Shown here: in pieces, positions 1 to 11,589 of the stretch
Numbering within the stretch: the stretch's first letter is position 1
Layout: each line of letters opens with the position of its first letter
From: Adenophora triphylla var. japonica
Lineage: Eukaryota > Streptophyta > Magnoliopsida > Asterales > Campanulaceae
DNA: 64,000 nt
Reading direction: 5' to 3'
NCBI GenBank assembly: GCA_022495995.1
Contig: JAFEMH010002560.1
Span: forward strand, 62,001 to 126,000
Program-made: the position numbers and the translations under genes
Notes under the pieces: model-generated
Database searches by the model: none
What the model was told of the DNA's origin: nothing
What the model saw: the letters and a program-made list of their open reading frames with translations, nothing else

Positions 1-232
1 GGACGCCAAGTTCTCGAATGCAAATCGGTCAGAGACGCCAAGTTCTCAAAAACAAATCGGTCAGGGACGCCAAGTTCTCGAATGCAAATCAGTCAGGGAC
101 ATCGAGTTCTCAAATACAAATGGGTCAGGGACGCCAATTTCTCAAATGCAATTCGATCAGAGACACCAAGTTCTCAAAGGAAAGTAGGTCAGGGATGCTA
201 AGTTTTCAAATGCCAATCGGTCAGAGATACCT
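1..232 (+). repeat. 32-bp tandem repeat, about seven units
   Basis: The unit begins GACGCCAAGTTCTC and recurs every 32 bp, with the first two starts at 2 and 34. Copies differ by several substitutions. The array is cut by the window edge, so its full length is unknown. Confidence 0.85.
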
Positions 233-876
233 CACGCCCCTAAATGTCTCAACATCTCGATCAGATACATCAAGACTCTCAGCACTGTCAACTACCACAC
301 AGCCCCCGCGACTTGCTCTCCTGCAGGTAAGCACAGCAAAGGTACGTTAGTCCCTCAACATATCTCAAAATATGCAAATGTTGCATGATTGCCCATAGCT
401 TTAGCTATCTCTATCTCCGCAAATAGCGACGTAGGCTTTAGTTCCTTGAGGTGACAGCCTCCGAATTATCAAAAGACCCAGGATCTTAGACCTGTTCCTA
501 ACTATCCAGTCGATTTCGAACTATGTCCAGGCTTGATTCCCACTCGGGATACGTAGGCAGCCTACCATAGGTCCAGCCGCTTGACCAACACGGTCACCCT
601 TTTCCCCGATAATCATCGTAAGCTCTAATCTTCCCCTACAAGAATGCCCTCAAATAGTCTCCCTCAACCTCGATTTAGGTTCATACAATAGAACTAAACC
701 TCAACTTAGGTTCATCCCTGACGAAAGCCAACGGAATTCCGTCTCTTTCACCTCCAGTAGCAAACATAAGGCCGATCCCTTCAAATGAAGTCCACCAAAA
801 GACTGTCTATCCCCTCGAAGTCTGTCCCCAACGAAAGGATACGAACATCGAAGGAAATCGTTTCAAAACACGTTGA
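233..876. other. non-coding retroelement interior, no gene seen
   Basis: No credible reading frame. A GGGATACGTAGGCAGCC motif near 547 is related to copies near 2108 and 2407. This is ordinary Tat/Ogre 3' untranslated sequence. Confidence 0.6.
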
Positions 877-1560
877 TACCTCCATATCACCCATCATCAA
901 GGTTCAAGGCACCTAAAACGCCATCATCAAGGTTCGAGGCACCTAAGACGCCATCATCAAGGTTCGAGGCACCTACGATGCCATCCTCAAGGTTTGAGGC
1001 ACCTAAGACGCCATCACCAAGGTTTGAGGCACCTAAGACGCCATCATCAAGGGTCAAGGCACCTAAGACGCCATCATCAAGGGTCAAGGCACCTATGACG
1101 CCATCATCAAGGGTCAAGGCACCTAAGACGCCATCACCAAGGTTCGAGGCACCTAAGACGCCATCATCAAGGTTCGAGGCACCTAAGACGTCATCATCAA
1201 GGGTCAAGGCACCTAAGACGCCATCATCAAGGTTTGAGGCACCTAAGACGCCATCATCAAGGTTCGAGGCACCTAAGACGCCATCATCAAGGTTCGAGGC
1301 ACCTAAGACGCCATCACCAAGGTTCGAGGCACCTAAGACGCCATCATCAAGGCTCGAGGCACCTAAGACGCCATCATCAAGGCTCGAGGCACCTAAGACG
1401 CCATCATCAAGGTTCGAGGCACCTAAGACGCCATCATCAAGGTTCGAGGCACCTAAGATGCCATCATCAAGGTTCGAGGCACCTAAGACGCCATCATCGA
1501 GGGTCAAGGCACCTAAGACGCCATCATTAAGGTTTGAGGCACCTAAAACGCTATCACACA
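877..1560 (+). repeat. 30-bp tandem repeat, about 22 units
   Basis: The unit is close to AGGTTCGAGGCACCTAAGACGCCATCATCA, given here only to show the period (core GGCACCTAAGACGCC). Variants GGGTCAAGGC and GGCTCGAGGC mix along the array. Because the period is a multiple of three, three reading frames stay open, giving decapeptide repeats on both strands. These are not supported as proteins. Confidence 0.9.
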
Positions 1561-1616
1561 CAACACTAGGAAAGCAATAAATCGCAATCATCCCCTAATT
1601 CGACAAACCGAAATCA

Positions 1617-2037
1617 TTACCAGGGCGACTTCCCAAAAATAGTCAAATCATAGGGCGACTTCCCCAAAATAGTCAAATTATAGGGCGACTTCCCAAAAAT
1701 AGTCAAATCATAGGGCGACTTCCCAAAAATAGTCAAACCATAGGGCGACTTCCCAAAAATAGTCAAATCATAGGGCGACTTCCCAAAAATAGTCAAACCA
1801 TAGGGCGACTTTCCAAAAATAGTCAAACCATAGGGTGACTTCCCAAAAATAGTCAAACCATAGGGCGACTTCCCAAAAATAGTCAAACCATAGGGTGACT
1901 TCCCAAAAATAGTCAAACCATAGGGTGGCTTCCCAAAAATAGTCAAACCATAGGGTGACTTCCCAAAAATAGTCAAATCATAGGGCGACTTCCCAAAAAT
2001 AGTCAAATCTTATGGTGACTTCCAAAAGTAGTCAAAT
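1617..2037 (+). repeat. second 30-bp tandem repeat, about 14 units
   Basis: The unit contains TAGGGCGACTTCCCAAAAAT and repeats every 30 bp with few changes. It is unrelated in sequence to the preceding 30-bp array. The minus strand stays open (GKSPYGLTIF repeats) only because of the period. Confidence 0.9.
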
Positions 2038-2529
2038 CTTAGGTTGACACCCTAAAACAGTCACTCTAGGGTCAAAGACCCGAACTACGACTGGCTTGAT
2101 TTCTCTTAAGGATACGTAGGTAGCCTATCGCTAGGTTCAGTCATCAGACCAAAAATGGTCATCCCTATCCCCAGCAGAGCAGATATACGACTCTAGCCAC
2201 CAGACCGAAAATGGTCATTTCTATCCCCAGCAGAGCAGATATGCGACTCTAGCCATCAGACCAAAATGGTCATCCCCAGCAGAGTTTCTTTCAACAAACG
2301 ACTGCAGAACTTGCTCGCCAGGTTGACACCCTAAAACAGTCACTCTAGGGTCGACGCCTGAAGATAGTCGGAAGACCCGAACTACGACTGGCTTGATTCC
2401 CATTCGGGATACGTAGGTAGCCTATCGCTAGGTTCAGCCACTCGATCACTTGATCATCCAGTCAAATATGGAGCCTTACTCTTATCGACGACCCCGCTTC
2501 CTTCGAAAGCGCCGTCGCCGAGGGGCTAC
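2038..2529 (+). repeat. diverged direct repeats and polypurine tract before the LTR
   Basis: The segment around GGATACGTAGGTAGCC with ATGGTCATCCCTATCCCCAG is present near 2108-2180, again in part near 2200-2275, and its start again near 2407. The end, GCCGAGGGGCTAC at 2517-2529, fits a polypurine tract for the LTR beginning at 2530. No gene seen. Confidence 0.6.
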
Positions 2530-4174
2530 TGTAAGTACTCCAATTTGAGTTGGTAGCTTTTTCGTTAGAAAATTAATGAAAGTTCTAACATTCCTAACAT
2601 TTCTAACAATTCCTAACTTTTCTAACAAAGCAAGGGTAAAGTAGGCATTGCCATTTAAAGTTAAACCAAGAAAAGAATCTCAAAAAGCAAAAGAAATTGG
2701 AAAAATCCGAATTGGGCAAGTTGAAAAACACAAACTGCTGGAATTTTTTGAATAATATTCCTCTTGTCCAAAGCCTGGAGCAGCATTTAATGCACCAGGC
2801 ACGTTTACAGAACCCTCCGCGCGGATACTAATGACATTCTCAGTGGCCTATAAATTGAACCCTCCTCTCTCAGTTTACACAACACAAATCACTCACATCA
2901 ACAGCACTCTGGCGAAAAATAGAGAGAAAACAGTGGGAATTCACTTGAATTGCCACCATTTTCTCTCCAATCTTTCCCAAATCCCACTCACTCAAAATAC
3001 TTTCAAATCACTCTCATACATACTCTCATACATACTCTCATACATACACCAACTCAAGCTCAAATCATCCTTTAGGAGGAGGACTAGAGAGAAAACATAG
3101 AGGACTTCATTGTTATCTACTTGTTTTCTCTTTAACCAACTCAAATCATCAACCCTAAACACTTTCAAACCCTAAACACATTCAAGCCTTTGAATCCATT
3201 CAAACACAAAACACAAGGAAGATAGGTATAACCTCCCTCTCCTTACCCTAAAATTCACCCATGCATACATTTTCAAACTCCAAAATGTAGTTTGTTCATC
3301 TTTTTGCCCTAGATCCAAGAAGATCACCATGGAAGTTCATCTCCATGGTTGATCTTCTACAAGGATCAACATTCTCTTCAAAGTGTTCTTACTTACTTGC
3401 AAATGCATTTTCAAAACCCTAAAAAACATTTTCATACATCAAATCTCATTTTCAAAGGATAAAATTCCCCTTCCCAAGCAAATGAAGTGCTTAGTCCTAA
3501 TGTACCCCAAGGATGGTTTGATATAGTTGATTCACCACTAAAATTTCAAGTGATCACTAATCAAAACCTAGGGAAATGGGGACAAGCATGGATGCCAAAC
3601 CCCCTTTAAAATCATGTTTTTCTTCCTAAGAAAGTTGCTGTCCAGTAGCAATTTTCTAAGACCTCTGTCTATGGTCTAATTTTTTGGACACAGATAAACT
3701 TGGAATTTGGTGTTGACTACAAAACACGTTTTGTAGCCAATATCCAGAGATTTCCAGAAATATTTTTACTTTATTTTTTTCGTGAGTAAAACTCCCTTTT
3801 TCAAATTTTCCTTTAAAGGTCAGTTCATCAGTCTCTGGAAATCCAGATTTCACATCTGAGATTTCCAGAAAGTTTTGGTCCCTCAAATCATCTCCAAAAT
3901 GAAAAGTTCTTTTGCAGAAACCTTATTTAAGGTGTTTTGAACATTTTTCATTCTCGTACTTTTCCCAGATTCTGGAGTTTTCAAGCCCTAAAGTCCATTT
4001 CAAAATCAAGTGTCCACTGCCTTTTTCATTCTGGCAGAAATGGTTTTCAACTTTCAAAAATCTTTTGAGTACCAAATCTCAACGCAAAAATCACACCAAA
4101 AATCATGGGATCTTTCCAAAGTCTTATAAAGAATTCCCCATTTTTGGTTTCCTCAGTTTCAACTTAATTTGGCC

Positions 4175-4205
<31 letters not shown>

Positions 4206-4442
4206 AATGGTTTCTATGCTTGGAAGACTCGTTTTACGAGGCATTCCGGGTGAACACTAACGTTCTTCCCGGCGTGTAACGTGACCTCCGAACCCAAATC
4301 TCTTATTTCGGGTATTTTTCAAAGTTTTGGCCCTTAAAACAAAAATGGCGTGGCGACTCCGTTTTTCCGATTTTTATTTGGTTTTCAAAGAAACGAAAAA
4401 TCGAATTTTTTCCGCGAGTTGGAAAATTTCAACATCGTCACA
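2530..4442 (+). repeat. complete LTR (1913 bp) of the Ogre/Tat-like element
   Basis: The LTR starts TGTAAGTAC after a polypurine tract and ends CGTCACA immediately before a primer binding site. The right portion (from about 3172) is repeated at 7197-8473 with a few percent difference, including an AC microsatellite of different length (4183-4206 against about 8210-8236). It has tract features of both a 3' LTR (arrays and PPT to its left) and a 5' LTR (PBS and gag to its right), so it is shared by two head-to-tail element copies. Confidence 0.75.
2849..2855 (+). promoter_or_regulatory. probable LTR TATA box
   Basis: TATAAAT follows a GC-richer stretch and precedes a CT-rich, CAACA-rich region typical of plant transcription start regions. 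It would drive the retroelement rightward. No transcript evidence is available. Confidence 0.45.
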
Positions 4443-4443
4443 G

Positions 4444-4461
4444 TGGCGACTCCGCTGGGGA
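4444..4461 (+). promoter_or_regulatory. primer binding site, tRNA-Arg type
   Basis: TGGCGACTCCGCTGGGGA lies one base after the LTR end. It is complementary to the 3' end of plant tRNA-Arg (acceptor stem GACTCCG/CGGAGTCG plus CCA). This primer is characteristic of Ogre and related Tat elements. Confidence 0.85.
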
Positions 4462-5926
4462 TGAATAAGCTTTATTTAAAAAAATGATATTTGGTATATT
4501 GGTGGAAACCATTAAACTTCCCGTTATCGCCTCCTAACACGAGTCGGGGATAAATTGTGGTTTAACAATCCCACGTACCGGTATCATTGTTTTCAAAAAA
4601 TGAAAAGCTTTTGAGGGTCAAGCTTCCGTCCCGGCATTTAAAATCATTTGTGGTGTGTGTTGATTTTTCACATTTTCGTGTTGTTTTGGCCTCCTTGGAA
4701 AAGTCAAAATTTTGACTGTTGGACCCGTTGTCTCGGATTTTGAATTATGTGCTTATGTGTGAATTTACTTTCAAAAAAAAATAATTCAAAAAAAAAAGAA
4801 TTTAAAAAAAAAGAGATTTTCAAAAAAAAAAGAAGAGAGAAAATTTTCAAAAAAAAATCATGCATCATTCTTTTTAAGACACATGAAAAATTTCTATTTT
4901 ACTCAGAAAAAGAAGATAGACTGCTTGCACACTACGCGCACGTGACCTTACACTGCACACTACGTCCCTAACCCGGGGAAATCCCTGTCGCGGCCCGTTT
5001 GGTCTTATTACGCCTCTCGGTGCAAGCACGGGACTACCCAAACATCCCATGGAGCCTCGTGTCGACCATGCACTTGTCCGTGACACACTTTGTCCGAGAC
5101 CCGGTTGGTTTTTAGTCGGGTATGTGCCATGCCCTGTCTGTGTATAGACCTTTCCTTTCAAGCCTTTGTCGGCATACCGACTCAATATCTTTCGGGGACC
5201 CTAATCAGTCGAAGTCATGCCGGTTTTCCGCCGCGGACTTTGACCAAGATATTGACCGGTGCCTTGACTTTGACTCTGACTGGCACAAGTTATACACTGA
5301 CTCCCAGCATGACACTGAGTCATCAAGGATTAACGATCATTCCATGCCTAATTACGGCCTAACTGACGACAAGTCAAGATCAATTGTGGACATTTATCAG
5401 TCCGAACCATGCCGTCTTTTGTCGAGCTCCTCGGACATGATCTCGACTTTTGACGTCGGCCTTGTCCGTAATTTACATCGAATGCTCGTTAAGACTCGAT
5501 TACCCGCCGGACTTTTAGGATCGTTTTTTCGGTCGGTGGGACCCGCTTGCCCTATAGGACCCTCGCCGGGGCCCACCACCTGGGAGGTCGAAATACGGGT
5601 GGAATACGAGGGGCTTATAGACGTAGTGACGGGGCCCACCGATCCAGATCCGCAGTAGTTTGCGAAAAAAAGAGCAATCTTTTCCAACCGATTAGGTTTA
5701 ATAAAACATGTTTTAAGTAAATTTAAAAGAATAATCGCATGTTGCATGAGCCCTAAGCCCAAACACCAACCTGTTCCGCTTTCCCGAGTCTGAAACACAC
5801 CCTTTTGTGCCTTCCACAGTAAGCAAAGTTTGGATCAAGACCCCGGGTCATCGTTTGTTCAGCTAAGTCATTCCGGAGTCAGATACTTCATCAGTTTCCT
5901 CCTTCGCTTCAGCTCAAAGTTTCAGA
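4462..5926 (+). other. long untranslated leader of the Ogre/Tat-like element
   Basis: No convincing gene. It holds an A-rich patch (4770-4860), then GC-richer sequence with many short frames such as 178 codons from 5122 that show no recognisable motif. Long leaders before gag are usual in this lineage. Confidence 0.5.
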
Positions 5927-7196
5927 ATGGCCAACTCAGAGGAGAATCGTGGGGACGTACAACTCCGCACCCAGAAAATCCGCAAAATGCCGAGCGGTGG
6001 AATCGGGTGTTGGAACAGATAAGACAACATCAAGAGGCTCGGATCGCCGGTTATTGGAAGGTATCAGAACCCAGGGGCTAACAATTGTTCGCAACCCTAA
6101 TGGAACCTTTACGGTTGATGCGAAGATTGGAACTAATTACCCTCCCGGGCATGCCAACTACCATCAAATGCCATGTTCCCTTTCATGTGGAACTACTAAT
6201 GGGCCAAGCATCCCCCAGCCTATCACTCAACCTGCCTCTCGGCCTCATCATATCGATACTCCTTAACAGTCCGATCTTGGTCAACTTCCCCCTGGCGCCT
6301 CTCAGTTTTCACCTTTGGGTTTCAATCAGTCTGTTTCTGCCCCGCAGCTTGGAATGGGTCAGTTCGCTACTCCAAAACCTCGCCTGGCCCGGCCATCGGG
6401 CCTGAATTGGTCAATTCAAGACATCTCAGCCCCTACAACTCGATACTCCTCAACAAACCGATCTAGGTCAACCGCCCCGTGCCTCTCGGATCTCACCACC
6501 AGATTGAATCAGCTGGCTTTCGCCCCACAGCTTGGAAGGGGCCGGTTACTACTTCACAACATCACCTGTTCGGGTCATCGCTTGAAGGGGCCAGGTTACT
6601 ACTTCACAACATCGATGCAGTTCGGGTCATCATCTCGGAATGGGTCGATTCACGACTTCTCAAGCCCAGCAGTTTGACATGGCTCCGCAAACCATTTTGG
6701 GACAGTTCGCTTCTCGTGCTCCATGGTTCGAGGGGGCCGCCTTGCTTCCTCCAATTCTCGAAGCACACTTGCCCCTATGATACTGCAAGATCACATGGGC
6801 CACCAGGCTCTTATCACCACTTCATCAGGTTTACCGTATTTACAACATCCTCCAAGCTCTACCTCACCCCTCCGATTGGGAAGTCCGACAAGGTCAAATG
6901 ATCCTCATCAAATTCTCCACCCGGCTGTTACGCAAGCTGCTCCTGTTCATCAAGTACAGTATGCACATTACCCTTCTAGTCACGTTCCTCAGTGTGGTCA
7001 AGACACGTTCAGTCCTACTGTTACGATGCCTCAAATCTCATGTCTTCAGCAGCCTTTTGGATCCGCACTCACTGCTCCCTGGTATCCACCCATTACGAGC
7101 CATATATCCTCATCTTCGGCAACTGCCAGGCCTTATGAGGAGGGTTACGGTCACGCTTTTAATGCTCAGACTGTCATCCCTCCCATCAGAGTACTT
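5927..7196 (+). pseudogene. broken gag of the Ogre/Tat-like element
   Basis: An ATG at 5927 opens a frame beginning MANSEENRGDVQLRTQ. The continuation shifts frame at least three times: a segment with WNRVLEQIRQHQEAR near 5990-6080, a segment with NPNGTFTVDAKIGTNYPPG near 6090-6260, then proline- and glutamine-rich segments to a final PYEEGYGHAF region near 7130-7190. Pro/Gln-rich N-terminal gag is usual in this lineage, but no capsid core, zinc knuckle or pol follows. At about 7197 the sequence jumps straight into the middle of an LTR. So the element lost most of gag, all of pol and the first part of the next LTR in one deletion. Confidence 0.6.
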
Positions 7197-8473
7197 CCTA
7201 AACACATTCAAGCCTTTGAATCCATTCAAACACAAAACACAAGGAAGATAGGTATAACCTCCCTCTCCTTACCCTAAAATTCACCCATGCATGCATTTTC
7301 AAACTCCAAAATGTAGTTTGTTCATCTTTTTGTCCTAGATCCAAGAAGATCACCATGGAAGTTCATCTCCATGGTTGATCTTCTACAAGGATCAACATTC
7401 TCTTCAAAGTGTTCTTACTTACTTGCAAATGCATTTTCAAAATCCTAAAAAACATTTTCATACATCAAATCTCATTTTCAAAGGATAAAATTCCCCTTCC
7501 CAAACAAATGAAGTGCTTAGTCCTAATGTACCCCAAGGATGGTTTGATATAGTTGATTCACCACTAAAATGTCAAGTGATCACTAATCAAAACCTAGGGA
7601 AATGGGGACAAGCATGGATGCCAAACCCCCTTTAAAATCATGTTTTTCTTCCTAAGAAAGTTGCTGTCCAGTAGCAATTTTCTAAGACCTCTGTCCATGG
7701 TCTAATTTTTTGGACACAGATAAACTTGGAATTTGGTGTTTACTAAAAAACACTTTTTTGTAACCAATATACATAGATTTCCAGACATATTTTTACTTTA
7801 TTTTTTTCGTGAGTAAAACTCCCTTTTACAAATTTTCCTTTAAAGGTCAGTTCATCAGTCTCTAGAAATCCAGATTTCACATCTGAGATTTCCAGAAAGT
7901 TTTTGTCCCTCAAATCATCTCCAAAATGAAAAGTTCTTTTGCAGAAACCTTATTTAAGGTGTTTTGAACATTTTTTATTCTCGGACTTTTCCCAGATTCT
8001 GGAGTTTTCAAGCCCTAAAGTCCATTTCAAAATCAATTGTCCACTGCCTTTTTCATTCTGGCAGAAATGGTTTTCAACTTTCAAAAATCTTTTGAGTACC
8101 AAATTTCAGCCCAAAAATCACACCAAAAATCATGGGATCTGTCCAAAGTCTTATAAAGAATTCCCCATTTTTGGTTTCCTCAGTTTCAACTTAATTTGGC
8201 CAAAGTAACACACGCACACACACACACACACACACAAATGGTTTCTATGCTTGGAAGACTCGTTTTACGAGGCATTCCGGGTGAACACTAACGTTCTTCC
8301 CGGCGTGTAACGTGACCTCCGAACCCAAATCTCTTATTTCGGGCATTTTTCAAAGTTTTGGCCCTTAAAACAAAAATGGCGTGGCGACTCCGTTTTTCCG
8401 GTTTTTATTTGGTTTTCAAAGAAACGAAAAATCGAATTTTTTCCGCGAGTTGGAAAATTTCAACATCGTCACA
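7197..8473 (+). repeat. 5'-truncated second LTR of the Ogre/Tat-like element
   Basis: It matches 3172-4442 closely and ends CGTCACA, as the complete LTR does. The shared word CTAAACACATTCAAGCC spans the junction with gag, suggesting deletion at a short homology. The first roughly 640 bp of the LTR, including its TATA box, are missing. Confidence 0.8.
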
Positions 8474-8542
8474 ATTAGTGTTGACCCCGTTCACTTGAGT
8501 CTGCTCCTCGGCAGTAACACTTGTAAACTGTCCGTCTTCCAT
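8474..8542 (-). pseudogene. first codons of gag of a second Tat-type element, cut by the Ogre/Tat insertion
   Basis: On the minus strand an ATG at 8542 opens MEDGQFTSVTAEEQTQV and runs into the end of the neighbouring LTR at 8474. It lies about 320 nt downstream of a primer site and LTR in the same orientation, the expected place for gag. The rest of the element must lie beyond the other end of the inserted element, outside the window. Confidence 0.6.
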
Positions 8543-8863
8543 TGCAAATAAGCGATTGTAACAGCGAATTTACCACACGTAAATTTTCCACAAATTCAAG
8601 ATTTCTAGCCAAAGATTTGGGACAGATTCTGGGCGCTAACACAAGATTGCAATTGCGATTTTACCAAAACCAAAATTTCCGGCCAAAAAGATTGCTTCAG
8701 GCGTGAATTTGTAGATTTCGGCCGAATTTTCTGCAGAATCCGGCGAATCAAAAACAGAACCAATACGGAACAGAAATTTCCGTTCAAATCTAGAAAATTT
8801 TCGGCAAACAAACTGGCTTTCAGCGAGTTTTTTCCAGGCCAAACAAAGGGTGTTTGAATCGAT
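8543..8863 (-). other. leader of the minus-strand Tat-type element
   Basis: Sequence between the primer site and the gag start. Short open frames on the minus strand (for example from 8842) show no known domain. Nothing else seen. Confidence 0.5.
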
Positions 8864-8881
8864 TTCCCGGAAATGGAACCA
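8864..8881 (-). promoter_or_regulatory. primer binding site of the minus-strand Tat-type element
   Basis: Minus strand TGGTTCCATTTCCGGGAA, two bases after the LTR end. It parallels TGGTTCCATTGCCGGAAA of the complete Tat element at 51601. Both resemble the 3' end of tRNA-Glu with mismatches. Confidence 0.55.
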
Positions 8882-8883
8882 AT

Positions 8884-9729
8884 TGATGATGCCAAAATCA
8901 TCAAATCAACCCAAATCCAAGCGTTCGGATGCTCCGGAGATTGCAAGGCCTGAAAATAAGAGAAAACACGTAAACTAAGCCGGGGCGAGTCCGGCTAAAG
9001 GCCCTCCGGTGTGAGAGTAAGTTCACGGTTTGTATATGAGAAATTAAATTGACAGAGTTTCTGTATTGTGAAAAGTAACGTACCGAATAATAGGCCATAT
9101 GACTTGTATTTATAGGGATGGATTGATAGAATCCATGTAGAATTGAACTTGTAAAGAGATAAGATATAATACTAAGAGAATTATATCTGTTAAAGAGTCA
9201 TTGTTTGACTTGAATTGGTGTACGTGGTTACAATCCTGATTGGATCATAACTGTTGAATCCTTATTTGAATAGGATTGCACGATCTGCTAGCCGAAAAGC
9301 CGAGGAGCATGAATTCCTTACCTCGGCGTTAGCAAGTAAGCCGAGATGCGTGATTCTGCTTCCTCGTCATTTGATATCTGGCCGACATGTGAATATGCCG
9401 GGGTGAATGATTCTGTCTCCTTGTCATTTGTGATGATATGCCGAGGTAAGAACTTTTCTCTCCTCGTCACTTGTGGCGTATCAGAGCATGATGAGCCAAG
9501 TATGAAGAGCCCATCATCGATGAAAGGCCGAGGAGGTGCCCCTCGGCATACGAGGAGGGTACCTCAGCCCTGATAACAGCATTGATACTTGTGTATTGGA
9601 TTATGTTTATAGCCCAATCCATTTGGGTCTGACCTGGGCAAGCCCATGTTCGTACCTCGGTTTATACTGTTCAACATACAATTAGTTTGCCCAGTAAATC
9701 CTTTCGTACTACATCTGGGGACACTATCA
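8884..9729 (-). repeat. 5' LTR (about 846 bp) of a minus-strand Tat-type element
   Basis: Read on the minus strand it starts TGATAGTGTCCCC (9729) and ends CATCA (8884) before AT plus the primer site. It contains the CTCTCACACCGGAGGG word that also occurs, as CTCTCACGCCGGAGGG, in the LTRs at 50670 and 62123, and many CCGAGG/CCTCGG motifs. The start is inferred from TG and similarity of layout. Confidence 0.65.
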
Positions 9730-10301
9730 AGCAATGATATTTACTAATATCACAAATCTGTTGTGTTACAAATAAAGACCCATGATCTCTCTCGTAGTCA
9801 TCCTTCTCTTTTTCTATATAAACACACACTCACACTTAGAATCCCTATCCATAATTTAGATAATTCATGTAATGCCCATAATGGCACCCAAATACATACT
9901 AATGTATTTGACTCTGTTTGTGAGTCTCACATATTCTCACCCCAAATACCTACTAATGTATTTGACTCTCTTTGTAAATTTTACAGATTCTCTCTGACTA
10001 ATTTTCCTAGCACACAATATTCTTAGTTATCACTTGTATTTTTAGTAACAGCAAACCTAAACCATAAAGGATTTCAATTTCTTCTCCAATAAGTAAATTG
10101 CTTCCAACCCTATAAAGGAATTATGTTGCCAAAAGTAAACTGAATCAAATTAGATACTACCAAATTTACTCTTATTTTCCTTTTTACGTGAAACTCAAAT
10201 CCTTTCATGATTTGGTTTGTATCAAATCCCAACATCAATTCCAATTTCCAATTCCAATTCCAATTCCAATTTCAATTTCAGTTCCAGTTCCCCAAGCTTT
10301 A
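9730..10301. other. unannotated AT-rich sequence
   Basis: No gene recognised. A TATATAAAC motif near 9818 and a diverged direct repeat around ACTAATGTATTTGACTC (near 9898 and 9952) are present. Runs of CAATTCCAATTT lie at 10240-10285. Confidence 0.4.
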
Positions 10302-10639
10302 GGGGCCGTTTGGTTCGTGAGAAAAAAAAATTAAAGGAATGGAATGGTCAATGGAATTGAATTCCTGAAGGAATTGGAAAGGAATAAAAACTGGTCAAAC
10401 ATTGTGTTTGGTTGGCACGAAATGGAATGGAATTGTCATTCAATTTCTTGGCAATTCATGTTTGGTTTCAAGACAGAACTGTTGGAATATAATTAATATT
10501 TGATAAAATGTCCATATTATCCTTTTTTAACTTCATGTAAAAAACTCAATAATTATGTACTCCCTTCGTCCCATTTAAGTAAAAATAAATATAAAAAATA
10601 TTTTACAGCAAATATTATAATCTAATTTATTTTTACATC

Positions 10640-10683
10640 AAATAATATATATTATTATTTTTATTATTATTATTTTATTATTG

Positions 10684-10732
<49 letters not shown>

Positions 10733-10733
10733 G

Positions 10734-10770
<37 letters not shown>

Positions 10771-10777
10771 TATTGAA
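10640..10777. repeat. TTA microsatellite, left part
   Basis: Nearly pure ATT/TTA triplets with a few substitutions. It is continuous in composition with 14246-14720 across the MULE insertion. Confidence 0.85.
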
Positions 10778-11462
10778 TTTTTTTTTCCAAAATATAGATT
10801 TTTAAAAATTTATATACCCAAATAACATTTTAAAAAACTTAAATACCAAAATGGCACTTTCCACATTAATTCCGGAATCGATAATTTCGGAATAATGTAA
10901 TGCAGAATTACCAATCCCGGAATCCAATTTTTTTTTCAAATCTAAAATCAACAAAATAATATTTTCTGTAAAATACGAGCGATCGCGCTATATATGGGGC
11001 GATCGCGCCAAATGTAATCCGGTGTTACCAACTCCGAATTCCCTTTTTTTTTTACAAAACTGATTTTAGCAAATTAATATTTTCTGTAAATAGAGAGCGA
11101 TCGCGCGTATGGTTGGGGCGATCGCTCCTAATGTAATCCGGTATTGGTAATTCCGGATTTCATTTTTTTTTAAACTGAATTAAGAAAATTATTTTTTTGA
11201 AAAATTCAATTCCGGATTTGCTTTGCAAAACTCTTCTCCAACAACTCTGTAAACAACCCACGCAGAAACCAACACCATTGAAGAAGAAAAAAAAATAAGG
11301 AAGAAGAAGAGGAGAGGAGGTGGATTTTTTCCAAAAAAAAATCTGAAAATTCAAGAAGTTGATTAAGAAGTTCAAGAAGAAGAGAAGGGAGGTGGTGGAT
11401 TTTATAAAAAAAAAAACTGAAAAATTCAAAGAAGTGAGCATAAGAAGATCCAAAAAAAGAAG

Positions 11463-11581
11463 GTACATATTAATCCCTCTTAATTTTTGTCTGAAATTTA
11501 AAATGAGTATTTATTTGATTTTTTTATAAATGTAGTGATATTGTTAAATTAGGTTTTTGATTAAAAAAAATCAATTTTTAG
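11463..11581 (+). other. probable 5'UTR intron of the MULE transposase gene
   Basis: A donor AAG|GTACAT at 11463 and an acceptor TTTTTAG ending at 11581 lie just before the ATG at 11590. The mirror gene on the other strand has the same layout. Splicing is inferred from sequence only. Confidence 0.4.
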
Positions 11582-11589
11582 AAATAAAT

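Larger units (their letters stand above)
1..2529 (+). mobile_element. 3' internal (post-pol) region of an Ogre/Tat-like Ty3/gypsy retrotransposon
   Basis: This stretch is non-coding. It holds three tandem arrays and two or three copies of a motif reading GGGATACGTAGGYAGCC. It ends in a purine-rich GAGGGGCTAC directly before an LTR that starts TGTAAG at 2530. Tandem arrays between pol and the 3' LTR are a known habit of Ogre/Tat elements. The pol part would lie outside the window to the left. The lineage call also rests on the tRNA-Arg primer site further right. Long open frames here are by-products of 30-bp repeat periods, not genes. Confidence 0.7.

Noticed and set aside
873..1591. Two opposite 234-235 codon frames of decapeptide repeats
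   Set aside because: They arise because a 30-bp tandem repeat keeps several frames open on both strands. No start context, no non-repeat domain, and the location is a retroelement 3' untranslated region.
1617..2006. Minus-strand 129-codon repeat protein
   Set aside because: Same reason: 30-bp period without stop words.
877..2037. CRISPR-like appearance of regular short repeats
   Set aside because: The units are contiguous with no unique spacers, and the DNA is a plant nuclear retroelement.
5090..5658. Extra retroelement ORF1 before gag
   Set aside because: Some Ogre-type elements do have an ORF1, but the frame of 178 codons shows no recognisable motif and begins without supporting context. 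Kept as leader.
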